NCBI GenBank assembly: GCA_003313425.1
Contig: NHZP01000101.1
Coordinates: forward strand, 1 to 64,000
Source of the DNA: Pseudopyrenochaeta lycopersici
Lineage: Eukaryota; Ascomycota; Dothideomycetes; Pleosporales; Pseudopyrenochaetaceae
Length of the DNA stretch: 64,000 bases
Direction: 5' to 3'
Part shown: positions 12,001 to 21,020 of the stretch, in pieces
Layout of the letters: every line of letters begins with the position of its first letter
How positions within the stretch are numbered: the first letter of the stretch is position 1
The notes under the pieces: model-generated
The model's input: the letters and a program-made list of their open reading frames with translations, nothing else
Databases searched by the model: none
Told to the model about the DNA's origin: nothing
Program-made: the position numbers and the translations under genes

Positions 12001-12520
12001 ATAAGAATAATTAAAGTAAGTAGTAAGTAGTTAAAGACTAAGTAGTAAATAGTTTTATAAAAAAAACGAAAGTAAAGTAATATAATATAGTAGAGAAGAA
12101 TAGTAAGTTATAAGTAGTAGAGTAGGTAGTATAGTAGAAGTAGGAAAATTAAGGTTTAGAATTTAAAGAAAATAGGATAGTAGAAATAGTTTTAAATTTA
12201 TTAAGAAATATTATTTAAAGTTAGTATAAGTAGATAGTAGTAAGTAGAAAGTAGTTTTATGTTATTAAGGTTAAAAAAAGGAAAGTAATAGAATATAGTA
12301 TAAGAGTAGAAAGATAGTAGGTATATAGTTTATAGTTTTAGTTAGTTAAAAAAGAGATTAGTAATTTAATATAGTATAGAAGGAGATAGATAGTAGAGTT
12401 TTAGTTTGTAGTTCTATAGAGTTAAGAGTTAAGAAAACAAAGTAATAGTATAGAAGTAATAGTATAGAAGTAATAGTATAGAAGTAATAGTATAGAAGTA
12501 GATAAATAGTAAGGTTCTCG
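9087..12520. repeat. AT-rich, C-depleted subtelomeric tract
   Basis: About 3.4 kb with almost no C on the + strand while G stays common, giving long A/G/T runs built from words such as TAGTA, AAGTA and GAAGA. No gene is visible. It includes short tandem arrays: a roughly 33-bp repeat at 10125-10240 (built on AGTAGGGGTAAA), CAG-like (AGCAGCAGGC)n low complexity at 10275-10345 and (AGCAAGCAG)n at 10525-10570, a 15-bp array at 11355-11455, and a 13-bp array at 12440-12495. Repeat-induced point mutation is likely in an ascomycete, but it would normally deplete C and G equally. Confidence 0.6.
11355..11455 (+). repeat. 15-bp tandem repeat, about six copies
   Basis: The word AGATAGTAGTATGTA repeats head to tail about six times and then decays into AGATAGTAGAAAGTA variants. 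It is a simple-sequence expansion within the C-poor tract. Confidence 0.7.
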
Positions 12521-13100
12521 TAAGTAGTATTATAGAGAAAAGAAAAAGAATAGTAAAGTAATTATATAAAGTATTAAGGGAGATAAATAGTAGGGTTTTA
12601 CTAACTAGTTTTATAGGGGTAAGAAAGAAGAGAGTAAAGTAATATAATATAGTATAGAGAGAGAAAGATAGTTAGGTTTTACTAACTAGTTTTATAAAGA
12701 GAGAAAGATAGTAGAGGTTTACTAACTAGTTTTATTTAGTTAAGAAAGAGGAGAGTAAAGTAGTATAATAGAGTATTAAGAGAGAAGGATAGTTAGGATT
12801 CGCTAACTAGTTTTATAGAGGTAAGAAAGAGAAGAGCGAAGCGATAGAATATAGTATAGAGGGCGAAAGATAGTAGGGATTTGCTAACCGGTTTTATAAG
12901 GATATAAAGAGGAGAGTAAAGCAATACAATATAGTATAGGGAGTAGAAGGAAGTAGGGATTCGCTAACCGGTTTTATAGGGTTATAAATGAGGAGAGTAA
13001 AGTAATATAATATAGTATAGAGGGAGAAAGATGGTAGGGATTCGCTAACCGCTTTGAATAGGAGAAAGAAAGAGGAGAGCGAAGCGATACGATATAGTAG
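12520..13100 (+). repeat. 81-bp subtelomeric tandem repeat
   Basis: The landmark CTAACTAG or CTAACCGG recurs at about 12600, 12681, (12721), 12801, 12881, 12962 and 13043, a period of about 81 bp with one half-unit. Each unit contains GAGAGTAAAGTAATATAATATAG-like sequence. Copies nearer 13100 have more C and G (CGCTAACCGG, GAGCGAAGCGATACG) than those further left (ACTAACTAG, GAGTAAAGTAATA). The C/G-to-T/A decay is therefore graded, weakest next to the telomere. Confidence 0.7.
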
Positions 13101-13117
13101 GGGTTAGGGTTAGGGTT
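13101..13117 (+). repeat. Short TTAGGG telomeric tract at the left edge of the array
   Basis: GGGTTAGGGTTAGGGTT (17 nt) lies between the 81-bp subtelomeric repeats and the first CCTTTCAC of the array. The G-rich strand is on +, so the chromosome end lies to the right. The array therefore sits in or on the telomere, and its left boundary is exactly the proposed Rep nick position. Confidence 0.9.
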
Positions 13118-13135
13118 CCTTTCACTAGAAAGTTG

Positions 13136-13301
13136 TCAAGTGGTCACCAGCCTTGCGCTGGTTACCCTTGCCACTTTACATCTAAGCAGAGCCCATGAGT
13201 GGAACGAATACCGAAGGGTTAGACTCCTTGGAGACTAGGGGCGCTGCACCCTGTAAGCCCACAGGAGCACGGACGGTGCGGATCAGATGATCACAGTGGG
13301 C
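13136..13301 (+). promoter_or_regulatory. Structured common region, representative copy
   Basis: Three consecutive foldable elements recur at the same place in every unit. First, AAGTGG (13138) pairs with CCACTT (13171) around an inner hairpin ACCAGC-CTTGC-GCTGGT (13146-13162). Second, a branched element is closed by GCAG (13185) and CTGC (13244) with an internal hairpin (GACTCCTTGGAGAC). Third, GCCCAC (13257) pairs with GTGGGC (13296) around GCAC/GTGC (13267-13279). Stems vary between units but stay paired: GCCCAC/GTGGGC here, GCAAAG/CTTTGC near 33821, GCAAGC/GCTTGC near 32227, and AACCCGG/CCGGGTT near 17996. The inner hairpin is GGAGC/GCTCC or GGCAGC/GCTGCC elsewhere. Paired change means the fold is under selection, either in single-stranded DNA or in RNA. 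Confidence 0.75.
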
Positions 13302-13523
13302 ACGTGGGAGGCACTCTTGGCCCCACTACCCTTTCAATCAGTACGCTGATTGGTTTATGGATATAATTACATGGAATAGGCACTCCGTTGCTCCCTAGGG
13401 ACTAGGTGCTCTTGGTGAGAGGAGGTGGATATAACATGAACAGAGGACCTGTTTTTACGGAGTGTTTTTTAAAACTTTATTGCGACTTCATCGCAAGCCG
13501 GGCAGGAGGCTCCCGTAGTGGCT

Positions 13524-14258
13524 ATGGGTGACGGTCATGTAGTGTCACTGGACACGCTTGTGTCGGGTCAGAGGGGCTCCCCCTTCCCTGGGACAGCTGT
13601 AAACATTGAACAGGTGCGGAGGCAAGTGCCAGGTAGGTGAACCTTCCAGTGCTTGTTGGGCATCTCCCCAACTAACATGATCACAGAGTTTGTGGAGCAA
13701 GCTGTGTCCCTTACGTTCTGTATAGAATTGTCGGGAAGACAGTCTTGGTGGCTCACCAAGGAGAGTGGGCAACCACCGCAGAAGTGTGTATTGCTACGAC
13801 ATACGAAGTATGTAGTGTTCAGCGAAGAATTTCGCGCCGATAGGGGAACTCGACAGGCGTTTCTTGTCGTGAAGGTGGAGACAGTGGATCAGAACGAGAG
13901 GGAAACGATGGTTGCATTTGCGGAGCTCTCGGTAGAGGCGCTGGATGTGCTGGTGGAGCGCATTCTACCTATTCTTATACTGCCGGATGGGCAGGCTGCG
14001 GAGGCTTCTGTTGTCGAAGAAATGTTCCGTCGAATGCGCTTCGGGCACTATAGTACGCGGGTCGACTGCGTGTGTAGCTTGTACACACAGTGTGAGCCTT
14101 GCGCATGGGTAAGCCATGAGTCACCAAGGTTTGTTCTGGTAGACCGATTTTCGGGTGTATGGCCGTTTGGAAAGCGAGACTGGTTTACTGGGGTCAGTGA
14201 TGCGGTAGGCATGATACAGCCTGACGGCGTTGAGTGGCTCTCTTGCCGTTTTGAGTAG
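13524..14258 (+). CDS. WW-KESG family protein, segment A
   Basis: Model: exon 1 13524-13632, intron 13633-13686 (donor GTAGGT, branch CTAAC, acceptor CACAG), exon 2 13687-14258, phase 1. Family description, valid for all members: exon 1 gives about 40-70 residues, often ending in a VRDHV-like helix. Exon 2 opens with a (L/F)VE..VS(L/V)T strand, then the signature W-(W/R)-x-T-(K/E)-E-(S/T)-G-x-x-P-x-x-C, an aliphatic strand LLVLKV, a helix FAELSVEALD...RILP, a Cys cluster (D-C-x-C ... C-x-P-C) and a tail F-x-G-V-x-P-x-G ... W-F-x-G-x-S-D-A-V-G ... W-L-S-C. No known fold is recognised. The Cys pairs could bind zinc. Here the signature is WWLTKESGQPPQKC and the tail ends WLSCRFE. Confidence 0.75.
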
Positions 14259-14686
14259 GATGTAGCAGGAATGTTAGGTAAGATACAGAGTATGCTAAGG
14301 TAAAGACAGAGTACATACTGACTTTGTGCTTTTTATAATACCTTAGTATCATAAAGCTCTTTGGTATGGTATAACCTATTTGTGTAGCATTATGGGTACG
14401 TTTGTTTATTTTAGATATATCTAATTTTTTGTTATCGAATAGGAGGCTAATATTGTAATGGCAGTGCCTTGTTAAGCACTAAGAAATTGTGGTGCGCAGC
14501 TTGGTCAGTAAGGGTGTGGACGCCCTGGGATGGAACATCAAATCTCTCAAGAAATTTTGACTAAGTCCACAGGAATTGTGGCTGGAGGCGATGCCAGGTC
14601 ACATGGAGCTGTGGCGCGTTCTGCGCACAGACGGGTCGAGTTGGGGCACGGGCCCCTCCGACAACTTTCGAGTGCTATATATGATT

Positions 14687-16277
14687 CCTTTCACTAGAAA
14701 GTTGTCAAGTGGTCACCAGCCTTGCGCTGGTTACCCTTGCCACTTTACATCGTATGCGTTGCCACGAGTGGAGCGAGTAGCGAAGCGGTAAACTACTCGT
14801 AGTTTAGGGCAAAAGCCCCTGTAAGTAAGCCAGAGCACGGACGGTGCGGGTCGTTTGACGCTGGGTTACACGTGGGAGGCACCCTTGCCCCCACTACTCT
14901 CTCAATCGATTCTTTGATTGGTGTATGGACATAGACACAGGGACTAGGCACTCTGTTGCGCACTAGGGACTAGGTTCTCTTGGCGGCGCGCAAGACAGAG
15001 AGGTATATATAAGAGCAACAGAGAATCTGTTGGCATGGAGTGGTTTGGAGGGAGTTCCTCCACTACGTAGGACGTAGCTGGCAGTGCCTTTTATTTACAT
15101 CCGTTACGTGTGCAGGATGGGTGGGGGCGTAGATCCGTTGTCTATGCTCCCCGCGGAGCTCTGGTTTGCGGCGCTGGAGATATGCGCAGACGGAGTCTCT
15201 CTTTCAGAGTTTGTGCGCCTGGGACAGGTTTGTAAGCTCTTCGCAGCGTGGAGACGCGGGTCTTTAGTTTGCTGGCTGGATGGGCAACCGCCGGTAGTGC
15301 ATCTTGGTTGTGGGCTGGTTCGTTCTGTTGAACGATCTATTGCTTATATTATGGACGACGAAGTTGGTCAGTAGGAGTCGTTGGCGGATGCCATATTTGT
15401 TGTGTTGCATGTTGTGCTAATGTAGTTGCAGCGATGCATCGACGTGGCGTGGAGATGTGGTCTACAATACGAAGTGGTACTGAACCGGAGGCGGCGTTCT
15501 TTTCTTTTGCGCAGACACGGTGGCGGGGACAGCCAGTCTCTAGGGCCAATATACCTGTTGGTGTATATTGGTCAAACGGCAGGGTGTAGTGCGTGTAGCG
15601 TGCTGTGTGGTTGTTTGTGGATGCGATGGTTCGCAGCGATACTTGCTTTCCCCCGAAAGTTTGCGACTGTCTAGATATTGGTTATAGGTATCTGACGTAT
15701 AGTCTATCTTTTCGCTAGGGCTATAAACGACTGATATATCCAGGTCGTGGAACGAATTAGTGTTTGTATTTTGTGGAACAATAAAATCGATTGTCTGTAC
15801 GTCGTATAATGCTATTGTATAGGGAACGCGGTTAATAATTGATTTAGTGTTCGCGGCTTGCGTAGCGCGTTATTGTATAGTATGGTCCTTGCTGCTCGGA
15901 GGCGCGTTTGTTTATCGTGTAACGGTCTCTACGGGGATGTATAACGTTAGGTGTAACTGATTTATAAGTAAGTAGGTATAAGTATTTTGTGTTTTATGTT
16001 ATATGTAAGTAACAGTATTTGTTACTGTGAAGTGTGTAATGCTTAATGTACGCAGGTTGTTGAGACGAGGGAGTAGGTTTGTGTACCATTACGATGGAAG
16101 TGTTGTTGTGGAACAACGAAAAGTCAAAAAGAAATTTTGACCAAGTCCACAGGAACTGTGGCTGGAAGACAGGCTGAGTCAGTGTGGCTCGGGAGAGCAC
16201 ATGGGTTGCTGTGGCGCGGACTTCGCGCACAGACCAGAAATCAACTTTCTAGTGTGGCGTTTTGCCTATATATGATT
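14687..16277 (+). mobile_element. Array unit 2, segment type B (1591 bp)
   Basis: Carries the F-box gene; the same sequence is present as unit 31 (60479-62069). A TATA box (TATATATAAG) lies near 15003. After the gene, 15590-16110 is AT-rich with no convincing reading frame. Confidence 0.85.
15117..15589 (+). CDS. F-box protein, segment B
   Basis: Model: exon 1 15117-15366, intron 15367-15431 (donor GTCAGT, acceptor TTGCAG), exon 2 15432-15589; phase 1, 135 residues. Residues 7-45 read as an F-box: PLSMLPAELWFAALEIC, then LSEFVRLGQVCKLFAAW, with the usual L-P-x-E-L start and V-C-K-x-F...W end. F-boxes bind Skp1 in SCF ubiquitin ligases. An F-box protein (Clink) is known from the plant nanoviruses, also multipartite CRESS-DNA viruses, so a host cell-cycle or degradation role is a reasonable inference. 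The C-terminal half is unrecognised and would have to hold the target-binding surface. The donor type matches other genes in the array. The start chosen is the first ATG in frame. Confidence 0.65.
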
Positions 16278-17855
16278 CCTTTCACTAGAAAGTTGTCAAG
16301 TGGTCACCAGCCTTGCGCTGGTTACCCTTGTCACTTTACAATTAAGCAGGGCCCGCGAGTGGAACGAGAAGCGGAGGGTTAGACTACTTGTAGGCTAGGG
16401 GCGCTGCACTTACTAAGCAACGCAGAGCACGGGCGCGTGCTGATCAGATGATCACTGCTTGCCCACTTTTCTCTCAATCAGTATGCTGATTGGTTTATGG
16501 ACATAACCTCATGGAATGGGCAGCCCCTGCCAACTAGGGACTAGTGTGTCTTGGCAAAGACAGGGTGGACATCGACATATATAAGAGGGGAGCCCCCCTC
16601 CCCGCGCATGGAGTGTTCTTTAGTCTGTAGTGTTTTTTCTACACTGCGATGGAGACGCAAGCCGGAAGGGGTATTTGGGCAAATGTTGTTGGCATTCCGA
16701 CACTATCAACTGCTGCAGGTGTTGTGTCGGTCGAGACGCTGATACAAGGCGTTCGGGGGAAGCCCTTTGTGGGGACCGATGTGGAAGTACAAGGCGTGCG
16801 GAGTCGCGTGGCACGTAGGTGGCTCTCTGTTTTTCTTGGTTCCCACTCCCAGGGAGGAGTGCAACTGACGGAGTGGTAGAGTTCGTGAAATATGGTATTT
16901 CAGTAACTTGCTATGTGAAGGCAGACGGGGACCGTTGGTGGTGGCTAACAAAAGAGAGTGGGCAGCCCCCTCGGCAGTGTGTAGAGGAACAGCACAGGAC
17001 GTGTCTCGAGGGTTACGATGAACTCGGTACGCAGGGGGCGACCCCGCAGTCCCTTCTTGTCCTTAAAGTGGATACTTTCTCTATGGGTCAAGTAAAGACT
17101 TTTGTTGCGTTGGCGGAGCTGTCCGTGGAGGCACTGGATGTGGTCGTGCACATGATTGTTCCCTCCTTGTACAATGTAGCGGAACAAATAAAAGACGCGC
17201 TTTTCGTGGAGCTGCTGTTCGAACGTCTCGATAGTGGGTATTATTCTGGAGAGGTGTATTGCGGATGCACAGTGCAGAGGTGTTGTTCTAGTTGCGATGT
17301 GCAGGGACGCAAGTTTCCAAGGTTTGGTTGCTTGGAGACGTTTATTGGACTGTATCCTTTGGGAAAGTGGAGCTCGTTCGTTGGGGTTAGCGACGCGGTA
17401 GGTGTAATGTATCCATGTGGCCAGGAGTGGCTTAAATGCTTGGATAATTATTTTTATTATCTTGGGTAGATGGTTATTATGTTCAATACGTGTAACGTAG
17501 ATAGGTGGATATACACAGGTATGTTTGTGTAGCATTGGGATTTTTATTGGTGTAGTCCATGTATGGCTAATAGTATGGTCTTGTAGTGCTCTTTGAAATA
17601 TGTTAGATTTTTATTAGACGCAGTATTTTTAGGTAATGGAGTGGTGTTTTTTGAAGAATCGTTGGTGTTGGCGTAGGCTGAATTTGTTAAGGGTGGGAGC
17701 CCTTCAGATGGAACATCGAATCTTCTCCAAGAAAAAATGCGTAAGTCCATTTTCCCTGTGGCTGGAGGGCACGTTGGGTCACCTGGGGGTGTGGCGCGGA
17801 GAGCGCACAGGCCAGAAATCAACTTTCTAGTGTGGCGAAAAGCCTATATATGATT
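16278..17855 (+). mobile_element. Array unit 3, segment type C (1578 bp)
   Basis: A single copy in this window. The promoter has an inverted CCAAT box (ATTGG, 16489) inside a CAATCA/TGATTG inverted repeat and a TATATAAG box at about 16577. It carries a WW-KESG family gene. Confidence 0.85.
16649..17469 (+). CDS. WW-KESG family protein, segment C
   Basis: Model: exon 1 16649-16814, intron 16815-16873 (donor GTAGGT, branch-like CTGAC, acceptor GGAG), exon 2 16874-17469; phase 1, about 253 residues. Exon 1 begins METQAGRG, like the MES..GQG starts in segments E, H, I, U and W. Signature WWWLTKESGQPPRQC, middle FVALAELSVEALDVVV, Cys cluster YCGCTVQRCCSSC and tail SSFVGVSDAVGVMYP. Cysteine replaces proline in the C-x-P-C pair (CSSC). 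The ATG lies about 65 nt after the TATA box. Function unknown. Confidence 0.7.
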
Positions 17856-19450
17856 CCTTTCACTAGAAAGTTGTCAAGTGGTCAGGAGCCTTGCGCTTCT
17901 GATCCTAGACACTTTACACGTATGCGTTGCCTACGACTGGAGGGAGTAGCGAAGCGTTAGTCTCTTTAGAGGCTAGGGGCAATGCACGCTTAAGTAACCC
18001 GGCGCACGGACGTAGCGCGAGATCATCTGATCTCCGGGTTGCCACATTTTTGGTCTCTGACCTAATTGGCCTGTGGATGCAGGGATGCACGGAGGTGATG
18101 TAGGTGCGCGATTGGGTTGGGAGCGTTGGTTTACTTGTGCACGGACGTGTCACTGCGGCGCGGTGTCTGCGCGTTGTATAAATGGTGCTCGTTCCCACGG
18201 GTCTCGTGGCACCGGAGGTTCTTCTTTTCCTCACTCTTTGAGTGTGCCTTATTATGGATGCACGATGGAATGTCTGCACACTTGTTTCGAGTCAGGGAGC
18301 TGACGGACGGTGGAGCTCTATGTTTACGTCTTGTTTGCAAGGTGGGGCGTTGTACGCTGCTACTGTCGTTGCTGCTGGGACAGCTTTACTTGGGAAGCGG
18401 AGGCGTAAGCCCGGTAGTGATCCGGGTCTCTCCAGAGTAGGTCTCTGTTTGGCGCTTGTGTAGCATGATAATGCTGACTCCTTCGTTTTTGCAGGTTCCG
18501 AAGGTACAGAAGGTCGATAAATTGCTCGAAGGGCCCGCGAAGTGGTTCCTAGAACGTCTGTCAACTATATCCACGAAGTGGGGGTTTCTTAGATCTTGTG
18601 GGAGCGAAGAAGTCGCTTTGGTGGAGAGCTTTTTACGTGCCAAGGTGGACCTTGCAGAGTATAACGTGGTGCGAAATTTAGAAGGCCTGTCTGCTCCCTC
18701 TGTTATGGGAAGCCTCATGTATGGAGCGGATACACTGAGATGTTATCCCTCTGTATTCACGGGGGAGTACCCGCCGTTGAGTGTCGGCGATGGTTGCGGG
18801 CCAGTGAATGCTGCCTCTATGGATATTGTGGAAACCCCGGGACTGTCCGGTTTTGGATCCGGTGGTGGTGGATGCGCTTATGTCGACCCTGCTTGGCTGG
18901 AGCCCCCGGAAGGGTTTTGTTGTTATGCTAGTAGTTTTGTACTTCCTGGCCACTCTGACAGTGTGGCTTCTGATTACGATTCCGCTGATTGGATGTCATT
19001 AGCACCAGAACCCTTTAACAGCGATGAAGGAGAGGGTGGTCTTGGTCTTGTAGAGATGGAGGACTGGGAGCTGGGGGCTCTTACGGATGTGTTGTATGAT
19101 CGTAGTGGGGATCTGTTGTTAGGGGAGTATTCGTAGGTATGGAATTATTGTAGGGTATGTCTATTTTATGGTTGACTTATTGTGCAGTTGGTCTACCATT
19201 GTGTACGATCTGTTTTGATGGACTGGATTATGTAGAATACCTATGTTGTATTCGCAAGATTTTTCATTTTGGGTGTGAGCGCCCTTGGGATGGAACACCA
19301 TCTCCAAAGAAAAAAAAAATGCATAAGTCCATTTTTGCTGTGGCTGGGGGGGCACGCCGAGTCAGGTTGGCTGTGGCTCGGGAGAGTCAGCTGTGGCGCG
19401 GATTCTGCGCGCACAGACCAGAAATCAACTTTCGAGTGCTATATATGATT
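17856..19450 (+). mobile_element. Array unit 4, segment type D (1595 bp)
   Basis: The most repeated type in the window: units 4, 25 and 29, all 1595 bp, with no difference found by reading and with different left neighbours (C, V, X). Its outer hairpin next to the origin is a 10-bp stem GGTCAGGAGC/GCTTCTGATC, kept by G-T wobbles. Confidence 0.85.
18254..19136 (+). CDS. Segment D protein: basic N-terminal half, acidic C-terminal tail
   Basis: Model: exon 1 18254-18436, intron 18437-18494 (donor GTAGGT, acceptor TTTTTGCAG), exon 2 18495-19136; phase 0, 274 residues. Exon 1 has an Ala-rich hydrophobic stretch (ALYAATVVAAGTALLG) and then a basic cluster GKRRRKPG, a likely nuclear signal. Exon 2 runs from VPKVQKVDKLLEGPAKWFLERL, an amphipathic helix, through a Gly/Pro/aromatic middle to an acidic tail rich in Asp, Glu, Leu and Trp (SDEGEGG, MEDWELGALTDVLYD). 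Such tails resemble acidic activation domains, so a transcription activator is one guess. A structural protein with a basic N-terminus is the other. No family is recognised. Segment D is the only type seen three times here. Confidence 0.6.
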
Positions 19451-21020
19451 CCTTTCACTAGAAAGTTGTCAAGTGGTCAGGAGCCTTGCGCTCCTTACCC
19501 TTGTCACTTTACACGTAAGCGGAGCCCATGACTGGAGGGAGTAACGAAGTGTTAAACCACTTGGGGTTTAGGGCCTCTGCACTTAGTAAGCAAGCCGAAG
19601 CACGGACGTAGCGCGAGATCATCTGATCTGTGGGTTGCCACATTTGTTAAATCTAAGATTTGATTGGTCTATGGATATAGATTCATGGAAGGGGCACAAC
19701 ACTGCCTGCTATGTAGTAGTTTCTCTTGGCGGTGCCATAGATAGAGGTATATAATAACAACAGAGGATCTGTGTTCATGGATATGTTTTACAATATGTAG
19801 TTTTTTTACTACACATGCGATGGAGTCGCGCTCTGGACAGGGCACTATGGCGGGAGCCAGTGCTACCATAAGCTTCTTATCTATTGTGCGTCAGTTACAG
19901 GAAGGGAGTTCCTGTTCATTGTCTGTAGAGACAGCTGTGGAACTGCAACGCGTGAGAGATCACGTGCACAGTCAGTGTTTTTCTTTTCCCCTAGACACAC
20001 GATAGGTTGGCCGATGCCCAACTAACGTCATCACAGTGCTGGTGGAGCAGCATGTCTCTCTCATGGCGTATGTTGATGCGTCGGGAAGACAAGCTTGGTC
20101 GATTACCAAGGAGAGCGGACGCCTTCCCCGTCAATGTACCGAACAACAACGCATGGAGTGTTTTGAGGATTACCAGGAACTCAGTGCCTCGGGGGGTACC
20201 CAGCAGGCGCTTCTTGTCCTCAAGGTGGATACGAGTTGGAATGGCGTGGTGCGGAGCCGTGTTATATTTGCGAAGCTCTCCCTAGAGACACTGGATGTTG
20301 TCGTACAGCGGGTACTGCCTAGAATTAGATTGCCTGGTGGGCAAGTTGTAGATGCTGTAAGCATGGAGGGACTAATGCAGTTTTTAAGCATTGGGTACTA
20401 TAGTACGCGGGTGGATTGCGCGTGTACTTTGTACAGAATCTGTCAGCCTTGTGTGTGTGCGCACCGGATTTCATCGAGGTTTCTTCGTTTGAATGGGTTT
20501 TCTGGGGTAAGGCCATTCGGGAAGTGTTACTGGTTTACTGGGATCAGTGACGCTGTGGGAGCAGTACTACCGTCTGGCAGGAACTGGTTGAGTTGCACTC
20601 GTTCTTGGTAAGAATATCGTGATGGTAAGATTACCTAGTCCCTGTGTCCATGTAATGGTAATAATATATCTCAGTAGGAGATGGGTGCCTAGCATATTTA
20701 TGGAGATAATTTGTTTGGGTATATTTGGTAATTGTAAGTAACGATTGTGTATCGAATTTTTTTATTTTTTGTTAAAATAAAGTCATTGTATACTGTATGA
20801 ATCTGTGCTAACTACAGTAGTATGAGTAGTAAAGAATTTGTATGGCGGAGGTCAGTCAGTAAGGGTGGGAGCCCTCAGGATGGAACACCATCTCTCAAAA
20901 ATTGGCTATGTCCAATTTTGTTGTGGCTGGAGGGCACGTTGGGTCAGCTGGGTGTGGCGCGGATTTCGCGCACAGACCCTCCCTCAACTTTCTAGTGTGG
21001 CGTTTTGCCTATATATGATT
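19451..21020 (+). mobile_element. Array unit 5, segment type E (1570 bp)
   Basis: Carries a WW-KESG family gene behind a TATATAAT box at about 19748. Its gene end and 3' region (20526-20680) are nearly identical to those of segment W (53692-53849), a sign of exchange between segments. The stretch 20690-20830 is AT-rich and empty. Confidence 0.85.
19820..20611 (+). CDS. WW-KESG family protein, segment E
   Basis: Model: exon 1 19820-19970, intron 19971-20036 (donor GTCAGT, branch CTAAC, acceptor TCACAG), exon 2 20037-20611; phase 1, 241 residues. Exon 1 is of the common type: MESRSGQG, SFLSIVRQLQEGSS, ending VRDHVHS. Exon 2 has AWSITKESGRLPRQC with serine in place of the second signature Trp, then LLVLKVDTS, FAKLSLETLDVVVQRVLP, DCACTLYRICQPC and WFTGISDAVGAVLPSGRNWLSC. 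The last 60 codons are almost the same as in segment W. Function unknown. Confidence 0.75.

Larger units (their letters stand above)
13118..14686 (+). mobile_element. Array unit 1, segment type A (1569 bp)
   Basis: Units are delimited by the motif TATATATGATT^CCTTTCAC, cut at ^. Each has, in order: the 3' arm of the origin hairpin, about 300 nt of structured common region, a CCAAT-type and TATA-type promoter, one gene (usually spliced), an AT-rich 3' region, a conserved pre-origin block, and the 5' arm of the next hairpin. Unit 1 carries a WW-KESG family gene and is repeated as unit 21. Confidence 0.85.

Noticed and set aside
13181..13250. tRNA gene in the branched common-region element
   Set aside because: The fold is a branched stem with paired changes but has no recognisable T-loop, anticodon arm or CCA-like acceptor; treated as a structural element.
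17914..18953. Minus-strand frames within segment D (and the matching ones in units 25 and 29)
   Set aside because: They lie opposite the spliced D gene and the common region, have biased composition and no start or promoter of their own; treated as shadows.
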